NCBI RefSeq assembly: GCF_014647475.1
Contig: NZ_BMPG01000006.1
Span: 1-64,000 of the forward strand
Source of the DNA: Halocalculus aciditolerans
GTDB lineage: Archaea; Halobacteriota; Halobacteria; Halobacteriales; Halobacteriaceae
Length of the DNA: 64,000 bases
Direction of reading: 5' to 3'
Below, piece after piece: positions 9,483 to 16,490 of this stretch. Every line of letters begins with the position of its first letter. The stretch's first letter is position 1. The notes under the pieces were generated by a model. The model saw nothing but the letters and a program-made list of their open reading frames with translations, had not been told where the DNA came from and made no database searches. Both the position numbers and the translations under genes were made by a program.

Positions 9483-9524
9483 TTAACCAACATTCCGAAC
9501 CGATACCGGCACAGCGTTGGTTAA
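9483..9524. repeat. TTAACCAAC palindrome, copy 1
   Basis: TTAACCAAC (9483-9491) and GTTGGTTAA (9516-9524) form a perfect 9-bp inverted repeat around 24 bp. It begins 10 bp after the stop of gene 9033. One of nine copies in the window. Confidence 0.85.
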
Positions 9525-9657
9525 CGTTGCGGTTGGATCCACTCCCTTGCCCCCACCCACCGCCCGACTCCTCGAGTGAGTGTATCCTGGCGGCCGGGCG
9601 ATCCGAGGAGGTGCCGAATCTGTACGCCATGAGTTGTTTGTCGGCGCCGGAAGGCGT

Positions 9658-9681
9658 GCAGCGCGCAACAGCGTGCGCTGC
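9658..9681 (+). promoter_or_regulatory. Stem-loop immediately upstream of gene 9692
   Basis: GCAGCGC (9658-9664) and GCGCTGC (9675-9681) can form a 7-bp stem with a 10-base loop ending 10 bases before the ATG, after a TTGTTTG element. Its position suggests control of translation or a protein-binding site. Confidence 0.45.
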
Positions 9682-9691
9682 GTGACTCACC

Positions 9692-9982
9692 ATGCCTGGT
9701 CCCGATCCTCACGACGACACGAGTCGCGACTACGAACAGTTCGAGAAAGAACAGCTCGCCCAAGACCGCGACGCCATCGGCGTCGACACGGCGGACGTCG
9801 ACGACTCGACGGCCCAACGCCTGGTCAACGACCTCGTCGACGCGGACGTCGTCACTCTGGTTCCTGAAGACCAGGTGCTGGTTCACGAGCCGAGCGGCAC
9901 CACATTCGACTCGACGACGCAGCTGGCCGTCTTCCATCGTGGTTGGACGGCCGGCCGCGACGCCGACGGGGAGGACGAGTGA
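9692..9982 (+). CDS. Small acidic haloarchaeal protein, function unknown
   Basis: A 96-residue acidic protein (about a quarter Asp/Glu) with a predicted alpha/beta C-terminal half; no known motif seen. Its stop codon shares bases with the ATG of the following zinc-ribbon gene (TGATG), so the pair is translationally coupled and probably functionally linked. The coding bias is that of a genuine gene. Confidence 0.65.
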   Translation: MPGPDPHDDTSRDYEQFEKEQLAQDRDAIGVDTADVDDSTAQRLVNDLVDADVVTLVPEDQVLVHEPSGTTFDSTTQLAVFHRGWTAGRDADGEDE

Positions 9983-10317
9983 TGCAGCAGACCCTCGTCG
10001 GCTGTGCGTTCTGCGACGCCCCGCCCGGTACCGAGACTGGCGAGGCCCACACCTGGGGGCAAGACGAGCGGGTCACCCACCCGATCTGCATCGACTGCGC
10101 GATCCAGACAGAGCCGGATCCCGACGAGCGCGATCACGTCGCCTGTGACGGCTGTGGGTTAGTCGTCGACACGCTCGCAGCACTCACCCGGTTCCGGGTC
10201 GAACTGGGGCACCTGGAAGGCCCGTTGCAGCTGTGCGCCCGCTGTAGTCCGGGTGGTCTCGCGACGTACTGGACGCGCGACCTCGAGGAGCATCTCGTCG
10301 CGACGCCGACAGAGTGA
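9982..10317 (+). CDS. Double zinc-ribbon protein
   Basis: The ATG at 9982 overlaps the preceding stop; an upstream in-frame extension would be Arg-rich shadow sequence. The 111-residue product has four CxxC knuckles (CAFC, CIDC, CDGC and CARC), enough for two zinc sites. Such proteins are abundant on haloarchaeal plasmids and are usually thought to bind nucleic acid or partner proteins. Nothing in the sequence indicates an enzymatic role. It is the second gene of a two-gene unit with 9692. Confidence 0.7.
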   Translation: MQQTLVGCAFCDAPPGTETGEAHTWGQDERVTHPICIDCAIQTEPDPDERDHVACDGCGLVVDTLAALTRFRVELGHLEGPLQLCARCSPGGLATYWTRDLEEHLVATPTE

Positions 10318-10334
10318 CCCTAACACTCTTTACT

Positions 10335-10366
10335 GATTCGCTGTAAACTGTAATCAAGAACGAATC
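10335..10366. promoter_or_regulatory. Inverted repeat at promoter of wHTH-PIN operon
   Basis: GATTCG (10335-10340) and CGAATC (10361-10366) flank an AT-rich 20-bp stretch and the right arm abuts the GTG start at 10367. A good candidate for autoregulation by the wHTH protein of the operon. Confidence 0.45.
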
Positions 10367-10966
10367 GTGTCACGCCCCTCAAACCGCGCCGACGGCGACA
10401 TCGTCCAGGACTTCCTCTCGGTCGCGGACCTCCTCGAGGAGCCACAGCTCGCCCAGCTGTACGCGTACCTCACTCGGGAGGGGGAGGCGACCGTCCAGGA
10501 CGTGATGGACGACCTCGAACTCGCCCAGGGGACGGCCTACAGCTACGTCAACCGGCTCGTCGATGCCGGCGTCGTCGACGTCACCGACGACGAGCAGCCA
10601 CGCCGGTACGCCGCCCGTGAGATCGACCTGACCGTGACGACGGCCGCGGGCGACCGCGAGTACACGATCACGCCGGCGCTCATCGACGCCGTCGGCCGCC
10701 GCGAGACGGACGCCGACATCGACACCTACATCGACCGACATGGCGTCGCCGGCCTCGCGACCGCGCTCACCTACGCTATCGCCCGCGAACGCGGTGAGGT
10801 GACCCACCGGCTGATGGCGGAAGATCTGGACATCTCGCCGCTGGCGGCGGAGATGATTCTGCAGGCGCTCCGGCCCGTCGTCCATGAACACTACGACATC
10901 GAGGAGTCAGGGACGGGACTCGACGAGTTGGATATCGACAACGGCGACGCGGCTGACGACGCGTGA
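10367..10966 (+). CDS. Winged-helix regulator, likely antitoxin of the PIN gene
   Basis: The 199-residue protein starts at a GTG. Residues ~15-85 form a MarR-like winged helix (QLAQLYAYLTREGEATVQDV, then recognition helix and wing), followed by an all-helical acidic C-terminal domain. The next gene, a PIN-domain RNase, overlaps its stop by 4 bases (GTGA), the common antitoxin-toxin order in haloarchaea. It probably represses its own promoter, where an inverted repeat is visible, and neutralises the toxin. DNA-binding fold is confident; antitoxin role is from context. Confidence 0.7.
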   Translation: MSRPSNRADGDIVQDFLSVADLLEEPQLAQLYAYLTREGEATVQDVMDDLELAQGTAYSYVNRLVDAGVVDVTDDEQPRRYAAREIDLTVTTAAGDREYTITPALIDAVGRRETDADIDTYIDRHGVAGLATALTYAIARERGEVTHRLMAEDLDISPLAAEMILQALRPVVHEHYDIEESGTGLDELDIDNGDAADDA

Positions 10967-11471
10967 GCCGGCTCCACATCGCCGACACCGGCCTGTTCGT
11001 CGCGATGGGACAGCCGTCGAACAGCCGCTATCAGGCTGTTCGCCGATTCGCTCGCCGGAACGACGTCACCTTCGTCCTGCCCGAACGGGTGTACGAGGAG
11101 CTGACCGTCGACGATCCCGACGTCGAGGCGCCACCTATCGACGCTGCGATCGAGGAGGGCTGGGCGACGGTTGCGGCGCCGCTCGAGTTCTCCGAACCGA
11201 TTGTCTCGCGTGTGATGGACGGCGTCCAGCGGTACATCGCGAACGCCGACGACCGCCCTGCCGACGAGGTCGAACGTGCCGACGCCGCCCTCGCCGCCCT
11301 CGCTGCCCAGTATCTCAGCGCGGGGTCGGCGACCGAGGTGTACATCTCACGACCGATATCGCGGCCGGCGAGGGGGCCGAAACCGTGCTCGCGAGTGAGG
11401 GGTACGGTGACTCGATGACGTTCGTGAACGGGTTCCGGTTCATCGAGGACCTAGTCGCCAGCGACAGCTGA
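10963..11471 (+). pseudogene. PIN-domain ribonuclease toxin, frameshifted
   Basis: The frame starts at GTG 10963 with the PIN hallmark IADTG (first catalytic Asp) and continues through VLPERVYEEL and the ADAALAALAAQY helix. Near 11350, after EVYI, the reading frame switches: the in-frame continuation ends at 11418 with Arg/Pro-rich non-PIN sequence, while the next frame carries the expected TTDIAAGEGAE motif (last catalytic acid) and an ordinary PIN C-terminus to 11471. A one-base deletion explains this. The toxin is therefore probably inactive unless this is a sequencing error. The intact antitoxin-like gene precedes it. Confidence 0.75.
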
Positions 11472-11473
11472 CG

Positions 11474-11734
11474 CTATTCGGGGTCGAGGTCACGAGCGTC
11501 GAGGTCGCCGGCGAGATACTGCTCTCCCGTTCGCGTGATATCGTAGACGCCGTTGCCGAGGTGGACGAGGAGGCCGTATTCGACCAGCGTCTTGCAGCGG
11601 GCATTGATGTGTTGGCGGGAGAAGCGAACTCGATCGCTGTCTGCCATTTCCTTTGGGGTATCGGGGCCGGCTTCAGACAGATGCTCTAGAATGCGGTCAT
11701 CAGCGCGAGACATCCAGTCGGCGTCAAAGCGCAT
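11474..11734 (-). CDS. PhiH1-repressor-like winged-helix protein
   Basis: An 86-residue winged-helix protein (MSRADDRILEHLSEAGPDTP, recognition helix with FSRQHINARCKTL, wing YGLLVHLGNGVYDITRTG). This architecture is that of small haloarchaeal repressors related to the phiH1 repressor. It is convergent with the broken PIN gene (2 bp apart) and divergent from the HalOD1 gene; the shared AT-rich promoter region (11735-11855) contains AGTCAA/TTGACT half-sites at 11775 and 11806 that could be its operator. Target genes are unknown. Confidence 0.75.
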   Translation of the reverse strand: MRFDADWMSRADDRILEHLSEAGPDTPKEMADSDRVRFSRQHINARCKTLVEYGLLVHLGNGVYDITRTGEQYLAGDLDARDLDPE

Positions 11735-11855
11735 AATCGCTTGTGGTTGCGCCGACGCTATCCCGAACGCGCTAAGTCAACCAGAAAATCTTCAAGCAAC
11801 TACAATTGACTCATTGGTCTTTAAATGCCGGCCGTCCTAAGCGTCGAGCGTTGAG

Positions 11856-12119
11856 ATGAATTGCTCTTCAAGGACGGGACCTGGGGCATCGCCGAACCTC
11901 GTCGTCGAGATTATCGAGACGCTCGAAGCGTGTGGGTTGGATCGGGACGAGTACCAGCTGTACGACGCTGTCGACGTCGAAGCACTCGAGCAGATCTTGA
12001 ACTCGTCGGATGGAAACGTGGAAGTACAGTTCACGGTGGAAGGAATCCGCCTTGCGGTGACACCAGAGAGCGTCGACGTCCTGATCGACGACGAAGACTC
12101 GAATTCTACGGAGCAGTAG
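11856..12119 (+). CDS. HalOD1 output-domain protein
   Basis: This 87-residue protein matches the small halobacterial output domain HalOD1: LVVEIIETLE, then LYDAVDVEALEQIL and VQFTVEGIRLAVTPESVDVLI. In larger haloarchaeal signalling proteins the domain is C-terminal to receiver or PAS domains; stand-alone copies like this are common but of unknown function. It is divergent from a wHTH repressor, with the intervening 121 bp likely holding both promoters. Confidence 0.8.
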   Translation: MNCSSRTGPGASPNLVVEIIETLEACGLDRDEYQLYDAVDVEALEQILNSSDGNVEVQFTVEGIRLAVTPESVDVLIDDEDSNSTEQ

Positions 12120-12552
12120 CTAGATCGCGGTCAACATCGGGAATGGCACCCGAAAGCCCTCGGCCGCTCGACGCCCGCGACCGCCGCTGCGCGCCTCGTA
12201 CCTGCGGTGCTTGCGGGGTCGGGGGACGGCCGAGGCGGCCTCGCCCTTTCTGAGTCCACCAGGGCGGTGGATGGCTGGCCGAGCGACGTGGCCGGCTGGC
12301 CAGGTGTGTACGTACCGGCCCGCCCCGCTCGCCGCTGCCGCCCTCCGCGTCGCTCGCGACCGACCATTCCGGGCGTGCGGGCGCTCTCCGCACCGCCCGC
12401 GCCCGTTCCGGGCTAAAATGAATCTGGTCTCGACGCCAGCGGGTAAGCGCGAGGGGTTGCGCGGCGTAGCTGCTCACCCCCCACGCTTACTCCGCTGGCC
12501 GCTCGCTCCGGGCGGGTCGGCGCGCGGTCCTGGTTGGGGCCACCTCATGCAG

Positions 12553-12608
12553 GCGCGCTCTCGCTCGCGCCCGGTAGGGCGCTCGCGAAGGCGCGAGCGA
12601 GAGCGCGC
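12553..12608 (+). repeat. 19-bp perfect inverted repeat
   Basis: Positions 12553-12571 are the exact reverse complement of 12590-12608, with an 18-base loop. The arms are built of GCGC and CTCGCTCGC units. As RNA it would be a very stable stem; as DNA it could extrude a cruciform. Confidence 0.75.
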
Positions 12609-12639
12609 AGATGGTTCTGTCGGTCGTTGTCGCCGGAAA

Positions 12640-12699
12640 ACCGCGATGTAGTAGCATCGCGGTGTCGGCGCGTGAGCGCCTTCGGTCTTTGGTGAGACC
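12640..12699 (+). promoter_or_regulatory. Three tandem hairpins abutting the ATG of gene 12701
   Basis: ACCGCGATG-tagtag-CATCGCGGT (12640-12663), GGCGC-gtga-GCGCC (12667-12680) and GGTCT-ttggtg-AGACC (12684-12699) follow each other, the last ending 1 base before the ATG. This looks like a structured 5' leader that could hide or expose the start codon. Confidence 0.6.
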
Positions 12700-12700
12700 A

Positions 12701-13567
12701 ATGTCAAGTAACAGCTCTAGTAGCAAGGTCGTTACGGTGGATGAACAGGCATTCGAGAAAGCGGGCGGTCAGGCGGTCGATGAAGACGGCTTCCCGGTCG
12801 TCGACGAGACGCCGGAGTTCGAGGCGGCGGTCGAGCAGGAGACGCAGGCCAAGGTGGATGCGAACCACCCGGACGGGATCGCAGACACGAGCAAGGACCG
12901 GATTCACGGTGTCACCCTCGAACAGGAAGAGCGCATTCAGGCGCGGGAAGCCGAACTGGAGCGCATCAGTGCCCAGGCCGAGCTGGGAACGCAGGAGGGT
13001 CGCGAGCAGCGCACGCGAGAGGCCGTCAGCGAGCAGTGTGGTCGTGACGAGCCGGCGCCGACGGAGCGCACGGATCCCCGAGAGAGGCTGACGCAAGAGG
13101 AACTCGCGGAGGTCAACAAGCAAGCGATGCGGATCAGCGACGAAGTGAAGGGCGGCTGGTCGAGAGCGGTCGTCGCGAAGCAGCTGGCCGAGAAGGTGCA
13201 GCGCGGGCGGGACGTCACGAAGGCGGTGCTGGAAACCCTCGAAGAACTGAAGGCGGCGCCGGGGGCAATCGTGCCCATCGCGGACGTGCCGGACGTCCCG
13301 GTCGGCGAGGTGACGGTCGAAGGCGAGATAATCGAACTCTGGTCTCCCAGTAGTAGCGCGATTCAGCAAGTTGGGCTGATAGCGGATGATAGCGGGAAAA
13401 TCAAGTTCACCTGCTGGGAGAAATCCGGGCAGACGGTCGTGAGCGAAGGTGAGACGGTCCGGTTCCGGGCCGTCAAGAAGAACTGGTACCAGGGGCGGTG
13501 CAGCATCGCCATTACGGGCTGGAGCAGGATCGAATTCCCAGAGCGCGGTCGGTGGTGGGAAGAGTAG
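12701..13567 (+). CDS. OB-fold single-stranded DNA-binding protein (RPA-like)
   Basis: The ATG at 12701 is chosen because the sequence before it is a run of hairpins. The 288-residue protein has an acidic N-terminus, a Glu/Arg-rich coiled-coil-like region (about 60-140) and a C-terminal OB fold from about 205 (VGEVTVEGEIIEL, GLIADDSGKIKFTCWEKSG, VSEGETVRFRAVKKNWYQG, a typical five-strand RPA-type barrel). It likely coats ssDNA during replication or transfer. A T-tract 19 bp after the stop may terminate it. RPA-like fold is confident; the target process is inferred from the replicon context. Confidence 0.8.
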   Translation: MSSNSSSSKVVTVDEQAFEKAGGQAVDEDGFPVVDETPEFEAAVEQETQAKVDANHPDGIADTSKDRIHGVTLEQEERIQAREAELERISAQAELGTQEGREQRTREAVSEQCGRDEPAPTERTDPRERLTQEELAEVNKQAMRISDEVKGGWSRAVVAKQLAEKVQRGRDVTKAVLETLEELKAAPGAIVPIADVPDVPVGEVTVEGEIIELWSPSSSAIQQVGLIADDSGKIKFTCWEKSGQTVVSEGETVRFRAVKKNWYQGRCSIAITGWSRIEFPERGRWWEE

Positions 13568-13585
13568 GCGAGCGCGACGCCGTTC

Positions 13586-13591
13586 TTTTTT
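13586..13591 (+). terminator. T-tract terminator after OB-fold gene
   Basis: Six consecutive T residues follow a GC-rich stretch 19 bp after the stop; short T-runs act as terminators in archaea. Confidence 0.5.
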
Positions 13592-13786
13592 GCTGTGTGC
13601 CGGACCAACCCTAACCCCGCCGCCCCACCCTCCGCTCCGTGCTCGCTCCTAACGTCGCTGCGCGCGCAGCCACGACCTCGACAACGAATCACATGTCCCC
13701 CGGAGATCCAACGATTGAGCTGGCGACCGGAGTGGTACCATTTGACCCTCGTAAGAGAACTCAGAGAGTGATACCAAGATTAGTCA

Positions 13787-14236
13787 TCAGAGCATTGGTT
13801 CGTAGTCTGGGAAAACGTTCTCTGCCTTTTTGTTGACGGCCTCTGGTGGTTTGACTGGTTTATTGTCGTGTGATACGTAGTATCGTCCTTCATCGAGCTT
13901 CTGAATATGGTAATTTTCCCCATCCGCCGTTTCGACCATGACTCGCACCTCTTGTTCTTCGACGGTGTCGGTGGTGCCTGGATTGAGATGGTGAGAGAAA
14001 TTTGCTCTTTCAAAATACGGTTTCATCGTGGCTTGGACATCTTCTGGGAAGACATGTGCGCCGCTCACCAGAGTATACCTTCTTCCTCGTGCGTTCCGCA
14101 TATCGGCTTCCTGGATAATGACTGGACTGTCGTAATCGTCTTTGGTTTTCTGCAGTTCGTACCCTAAGTTGTCGTCGTCTTCGAGTTCTGAAGGGGCGGT
14201 TTTTACGAATACCGAGTTGATTGTTGCACCGACCAT
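13787..14236 (-). CDS. Hypothetical protein, last gene of microprotein operon
   Basis: A 149-residue acidic protein without recognised motifs; the middle has alternating beta-type strands (EEQEVRVMVETADGENYHIQKLDEG). GC content is lower than in neighbouring plasmid genes. It lies 140 bp downstream of the membrane-protein gene on the same strand and may be read from the same promoter near 15305. Confidence 0.6.
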   Translation of the reverse strand: MVGATINSVFVKTAPSELEDDDNLGYELQKTKDDYDSPVIIQEADMRNARGRRYTLVSGAHVFPEDVQATMKPYFERANFSHHLNPGTTDTVEEQEVRVMVETADGENYHIQKLDEGRYYVSHDNKPVKPPEAVNKKAENVFPDYEPML

Positions 14237-14376
14237 AGCTGAGTCACGTTGTCAAAGATTTCAGAATCGGTGGGCATCAACGTTTGGACTGAAAATCCTC
14301 GCCAACTGTTTGCTCGAAACCAACAGAATCAGAGGCAAGGGTTGTTTAATGATGGTACTAAGGTCACTGACTACCC

Positions 14377-14955
14377 TCAAAGTAGGTACTCCAATAACCC
14401 AGTACTCTGTATTAGTCTCGGAATAGGATGTAATAGAATCAACGTCAAGGAGACAGCAGTCAATTTCAAGCACTGATCCAGTTTCGCCATTTTCTCGTCG
14501 TTTCTGGTCCGGTTCCCTTTGAAGAACATATCTGGGTCATCAGTTTCCTCGTTCCCCGTAATCACGGTGAGATACGATTTAACAAGTTCCCGACGAACTG
14601 GTTCCGGCGGATCATCGATGTACTGCAGATAGTCTTCGATATTGAGGCCCGGACTGTGGTAGTCTCGGACCCAGAGAGCAGTAATGCCATTGAAGACTGA
14701 AATCAGTGCGACGGCCATCGCCGCGTAGTGCATAATGTTCAGGTGGGAAAAGATGCTGACTACAGAGACGATGATTGCGTCGACTGTCAGTACGGTACCG
14801 ATTTTGGATTCGACAGAGGTTCGCCGTTCTGCTTCTTCCTGGTATCGAAGCCGGATTTCTTCGAGGGCCAGCTGAGAAAGATCTACGTCATCGCTATTAC
14901 GGTCCCCATCGCTGTTGCCGTCTTGCTGTTCGTCGCTACCCTCGTCGTTTGTCAT
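14377..14955 (-). CDS. SLATT-like membrane protein
   Basis: The 192-residue protein has an acidic disordered N-terminus, a charged helix (about 28-52, LALEEIRLRYQEEAERRTSV), two adjoining transmembrane helices (about 53-95) and a third hydrophobic helix near the C-terminus (about 165-182). A helix-TM-TM-helix plan of this kind is typical of SLATT-type pore-like effectors found in nucleotide-signalling defence loci, but I see no sensor enzyme beside it, so the likeness is tentative. Its ATG follows directly on the stop of a zinc-ribbon microprotein gene, indicating co-translation. Confidence 0.55.
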   Translation of the reverse strand: MTNDEGSDEQQDGNSDGDRNSDDVDLSQLALEEIRLRYQEEAERRTSVESKIGTVLTVDAIIVSVVSIFSHLNIMHYAAMAVALISVFNGITALWVRDYHSPGLNIEDYLQYIDDPPEPVRRELVKSYLTVITGNEETDDPDMFFKGNRTRNDEKMAKLDQCLKLTAVSLTLILLHPIPRLIQSTGLLEYLL

Positions 14956-15054
14956 TCAAAACTTTCTGCCGCACTCGTCACAGGTCCGGTCGCCGTCGCC
15001 TTTCGAGATGGTATTGAAGCTGGACTCGTCCTTGCATCGGGGGCATACAGGCAT
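14956..15054 (-). CDS. Zinc-ribbon microprotein C (32 aa)
   Basis: A 32-residue protein with CPRC near the N-terminus and CDECG near the C-terminus, ending in Phe. It matches the plan of its two upstream neighbours (MPxCPxCKD ... CDxCGxxF), which is strong evidence that it is translated. Four Cys can hold one zinc. CPxC-type microproteins are known to be abundant in haloarchaea. Its TGA is directly followed by the ATG of the membrane protein gene. Confidence 0.75.
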   Translation of the reverse strand: MPVCPRCKDESSFNTISKGDGDRTCDECGRKF

Positions 15055-15064
15055 GGTTTTGTTG

Positions 15065-15175
15065 TTAGAAGGGTTCTCCGCAGTCGTCGCACGTTCGGTC
15101 GTCTTTCTCTTCTCCGTCCGCAAGCTGGGCGCTGTAGGTCAGTGCTCCGTCTTTACAGTCAGGGCACAACGGCAT
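15065..15175 (-). CDS. Zinc-ribbon microprotein B (36 aa)
   Basis: A 36-residue paralogue of its neighbours: MPLCPDCKD start, a short charged linker with DGEEKDDRT, and CDDCGEPF at the end. The four Cys (CxxC twice) predict a single zinc ribbon. It lies 10 bp upstream of microprotein C and 4 bp downstream of microprotein A. Too short for routine gene calling; paralogy is the evidence. Confidence 0.75.
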   Translation of the reverse strand: MPLCPDCKDGALTYSAQLADGEEKDDRTCDDCGEPF

Positions 15176-15179
15176 CGTT

Positions 15180-15272
15180 TTAGAACGTCTCCCCGCACTC
15201 GTCACACACCTGTTCTGCGTTCTGGATCAGGCCTTTCATCGCGTCATCTCGACAATCAGGGCAGAGAGGCAT
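15180..15272 (-). CDS. Zinc-ribbon microprotein A (30 aa)
   Basis: A 30-residue protein, MPLCPDCRDD at the start and CDECGETF at the end, first of three tandem paralogues. The ATG at 15272 lies about 33 bp from the centre of a TATA-like TTATTAA element, so the transcript would start only a few bases before the codon. A longer in-frame start at 15374 would place the TATA element inside the gene and is less likely. Confidence 0.75.
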   Translation of the reverse strand: MPLCPDCRDDAMKGLIQNAEQVCDECGETF

Positions 15273-15301
15273 TCTTTGTACCGGGTAGTACCCATTTACA
15301 G

Positions 15302-15308
15302 TTAATAA
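15302..15308 (-). promoter_or_regulatory. TATA element of microprotein operon
   Basis: TTATTAA on the minus strand, about 30 bp before the ATG at 15272, at the spacing of an archaeal promoter for a nearly leaderless mRNA. Confidence 0.5.
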
Positions 15309-15366
15309 GGATTTGGCGGCATCGGTCCCCCTGAAGGAGCTGCAGTCCCGCATAGAGTCTATTGTC

Positions 15367-15385
15367 CCCCTCAATGGGTGAGGGG
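15367..15385 (+). promoter_or_regulatory. GC hairpin upstream of tfb
   Basis: CCCCTCA (15367-15373) pairs with TGAGGGG (15379-15385) around a 5-base loop, 39 bases before the ATG. Resembles the other upstream hairpins in this window. Confidence 0.5.
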
Positions 15386-15424
15386 CTCACTGTACTGGCG
15401 AGTTCCCCGATCACGGTGAGAACG

Positions 15425-16351
15425 ATGGCAACCAGAGACATCTACGAAACTGGCTTCGACGAAGACGTCCGAACAGAATCGAGCACGAACCAATGCCCCG
15501 AATGTGACGGCCGAGTCACCACGAACGCGGTCGAAACAATCTGCGAAAACTGTGGGCTGGTCATCGACGAACAGCGCATCGATCACGGGCCGGAGTGGCG
15601 GGCGTACGACGACGAGGAGCGCGAGCGGACAGGCGCCCCACTTACTGCGGCTCGCCACGATCGCGGCCTGTCGACGGAAATCGGTCGCGGCACCGACGCG
15701 AAGGGGAACGAGATCTCGGGGCAGAAGCGACGGCGACTCGCGCGGATGCGCCGTGAGCAGACCCGTGGTCGCTGGCGGTCGAAAGCGGAACGGAATCTCG
15801 CCCACGGGCTGGGCGAAGTGCGCCGGCTGGCGAGCGCGCTCGAACTCTCCGATTCGGTCCGCGACCAGGCGTGTCAGCTCTTCCGGAGCGCCCAGAACGA
15901 GGATCTGCTTCGAGGCAGGTCCATCGAGGCTATCGCCGCGGCCAGCATCTACGGGGCATGTCGGTGCAACGGCCTCTCGTGGTTGGTGGATGACGTCAGC
16001 GAGATGGCCCGCGTTGCGGAGTCACGGGTCACGAACGGGTACAAGACGCTGAACGAAGAGCTGGGCCTCCCTGCCGAGCCCGTCTCCCCCAGCATGTTCG
16101 TGCCGCGCCTCGCTTCGGACCTCGAGTGTCCGGACGAAATCCGACAGCGGGCCCGAGCCCTCGCGGAACAGGCCGAGAAGCGCGGCGTCACGACGGGCGT
16201 CCATCCGGCCGGGTTCGCCGCGGCCTGCCTCTACAAGGCCGGTCGCGAAGAGGGTCGATGGCTGACGCAATCCGAGGCCGCGGACGTGGCGAACGCCTCG
16301 AAGGCGACTGTTCGGGCGCACCGGGATACGTTGGAGGAACAGGTCGCCTGA
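15425..16351 (+). CDS. tfb: Transcription initiation factor TFB
   Basis: The 308-residue protein has the TFIIB layout: N-terminal zinc ribbon (C24, C27, C40, C43), B-finger/linker (GPEWRAYDDEERERTGAP, slightly altered), then two cyclin-like repeats (about 115-205 and 215-305). It bridges TBP-TATA complexes and RNA polymerase. Haloarchaea carry several TFBs, often on plasmids, giving alternative promoter choice; this copy may favour the element's own promoters. ATG 15425 gives the standard N-terminus. A tnpB element sits about 100 bp downstream. Confidence 0.93.
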   Translation: MATRDIYETGFDEDVRTESSTNQCPECDGRVTTNAVETICENCGLVIDEQRIDHGPEWRAYDDEERERTGAPLTAARHDRGLSTEIGRGTDAKGNEISGQKRRRLARMRREQTRGRWRSKAERNLAHGLGEVRRLASALELSDSVRDQACQLFRSAQNEDLLRGRSIEAIAAASIYGACRCNGLSWLVDDVSEMARVAESRVTNGYKTLNEELGLPAEPVSPSMFVPRLASDLECPDEIRQRARALAEQAEKRGVTTGVHPAGFAAACLYKAGREEGRWLTQSEAADVANASKATVRAHRDTLEEQVA

Positions 16352-16454
16352 GACAGATCACTGTCTCTCCGACTGTACTACACATCGTTCTATCCACGCT
16401 ACGATTTAAACACGAAGACGAGCGAAGTTCTCTGTAGACTACTCTGTAAGCTAG

Positions 16455-16490
16455 CCCACCTAAAGAGGCGGACTTTCACCATGGACTCCC
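16455..16490 (-). ncRNA. Candidate omega-RNA scaffold at 3' end of tnpB
   Basis: TnpB guides normally derive from RNA overlapping the 3' end of the gene and the element's right end. Here the stop codon lies inside a 6-bp hairpin (loop CTTT). Position and fold fit, but extent and expression are unproven. Confidence 0.4.

Larger units (their letters stand above)
12120..12700. other. 581-bp GC-rich gene-free leader with hairpins
   Basis: Several long frames exist on both strands but they are Pro/Arg/Ala-rich and show no haloarchaeal codon bias, so I call no gene. The right half carries four consecutive inverted repeats ending at the start of the OB-fold gene. Confidence 0.6.

Noticed and set aside
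12131-12707. Several overlapping frames in the GC-rich leader
   Set aside because: Pro/Arg/Ala-rich, no codon-position bias, and the region is full of inverted repeats.
15180-15374. 64-codon version of microprotein A starting at 15374
   Set aside because: The extra N-terminal part spans the TATA element and lacks similarity to the paralogues, all of which start with MPxCPxC.
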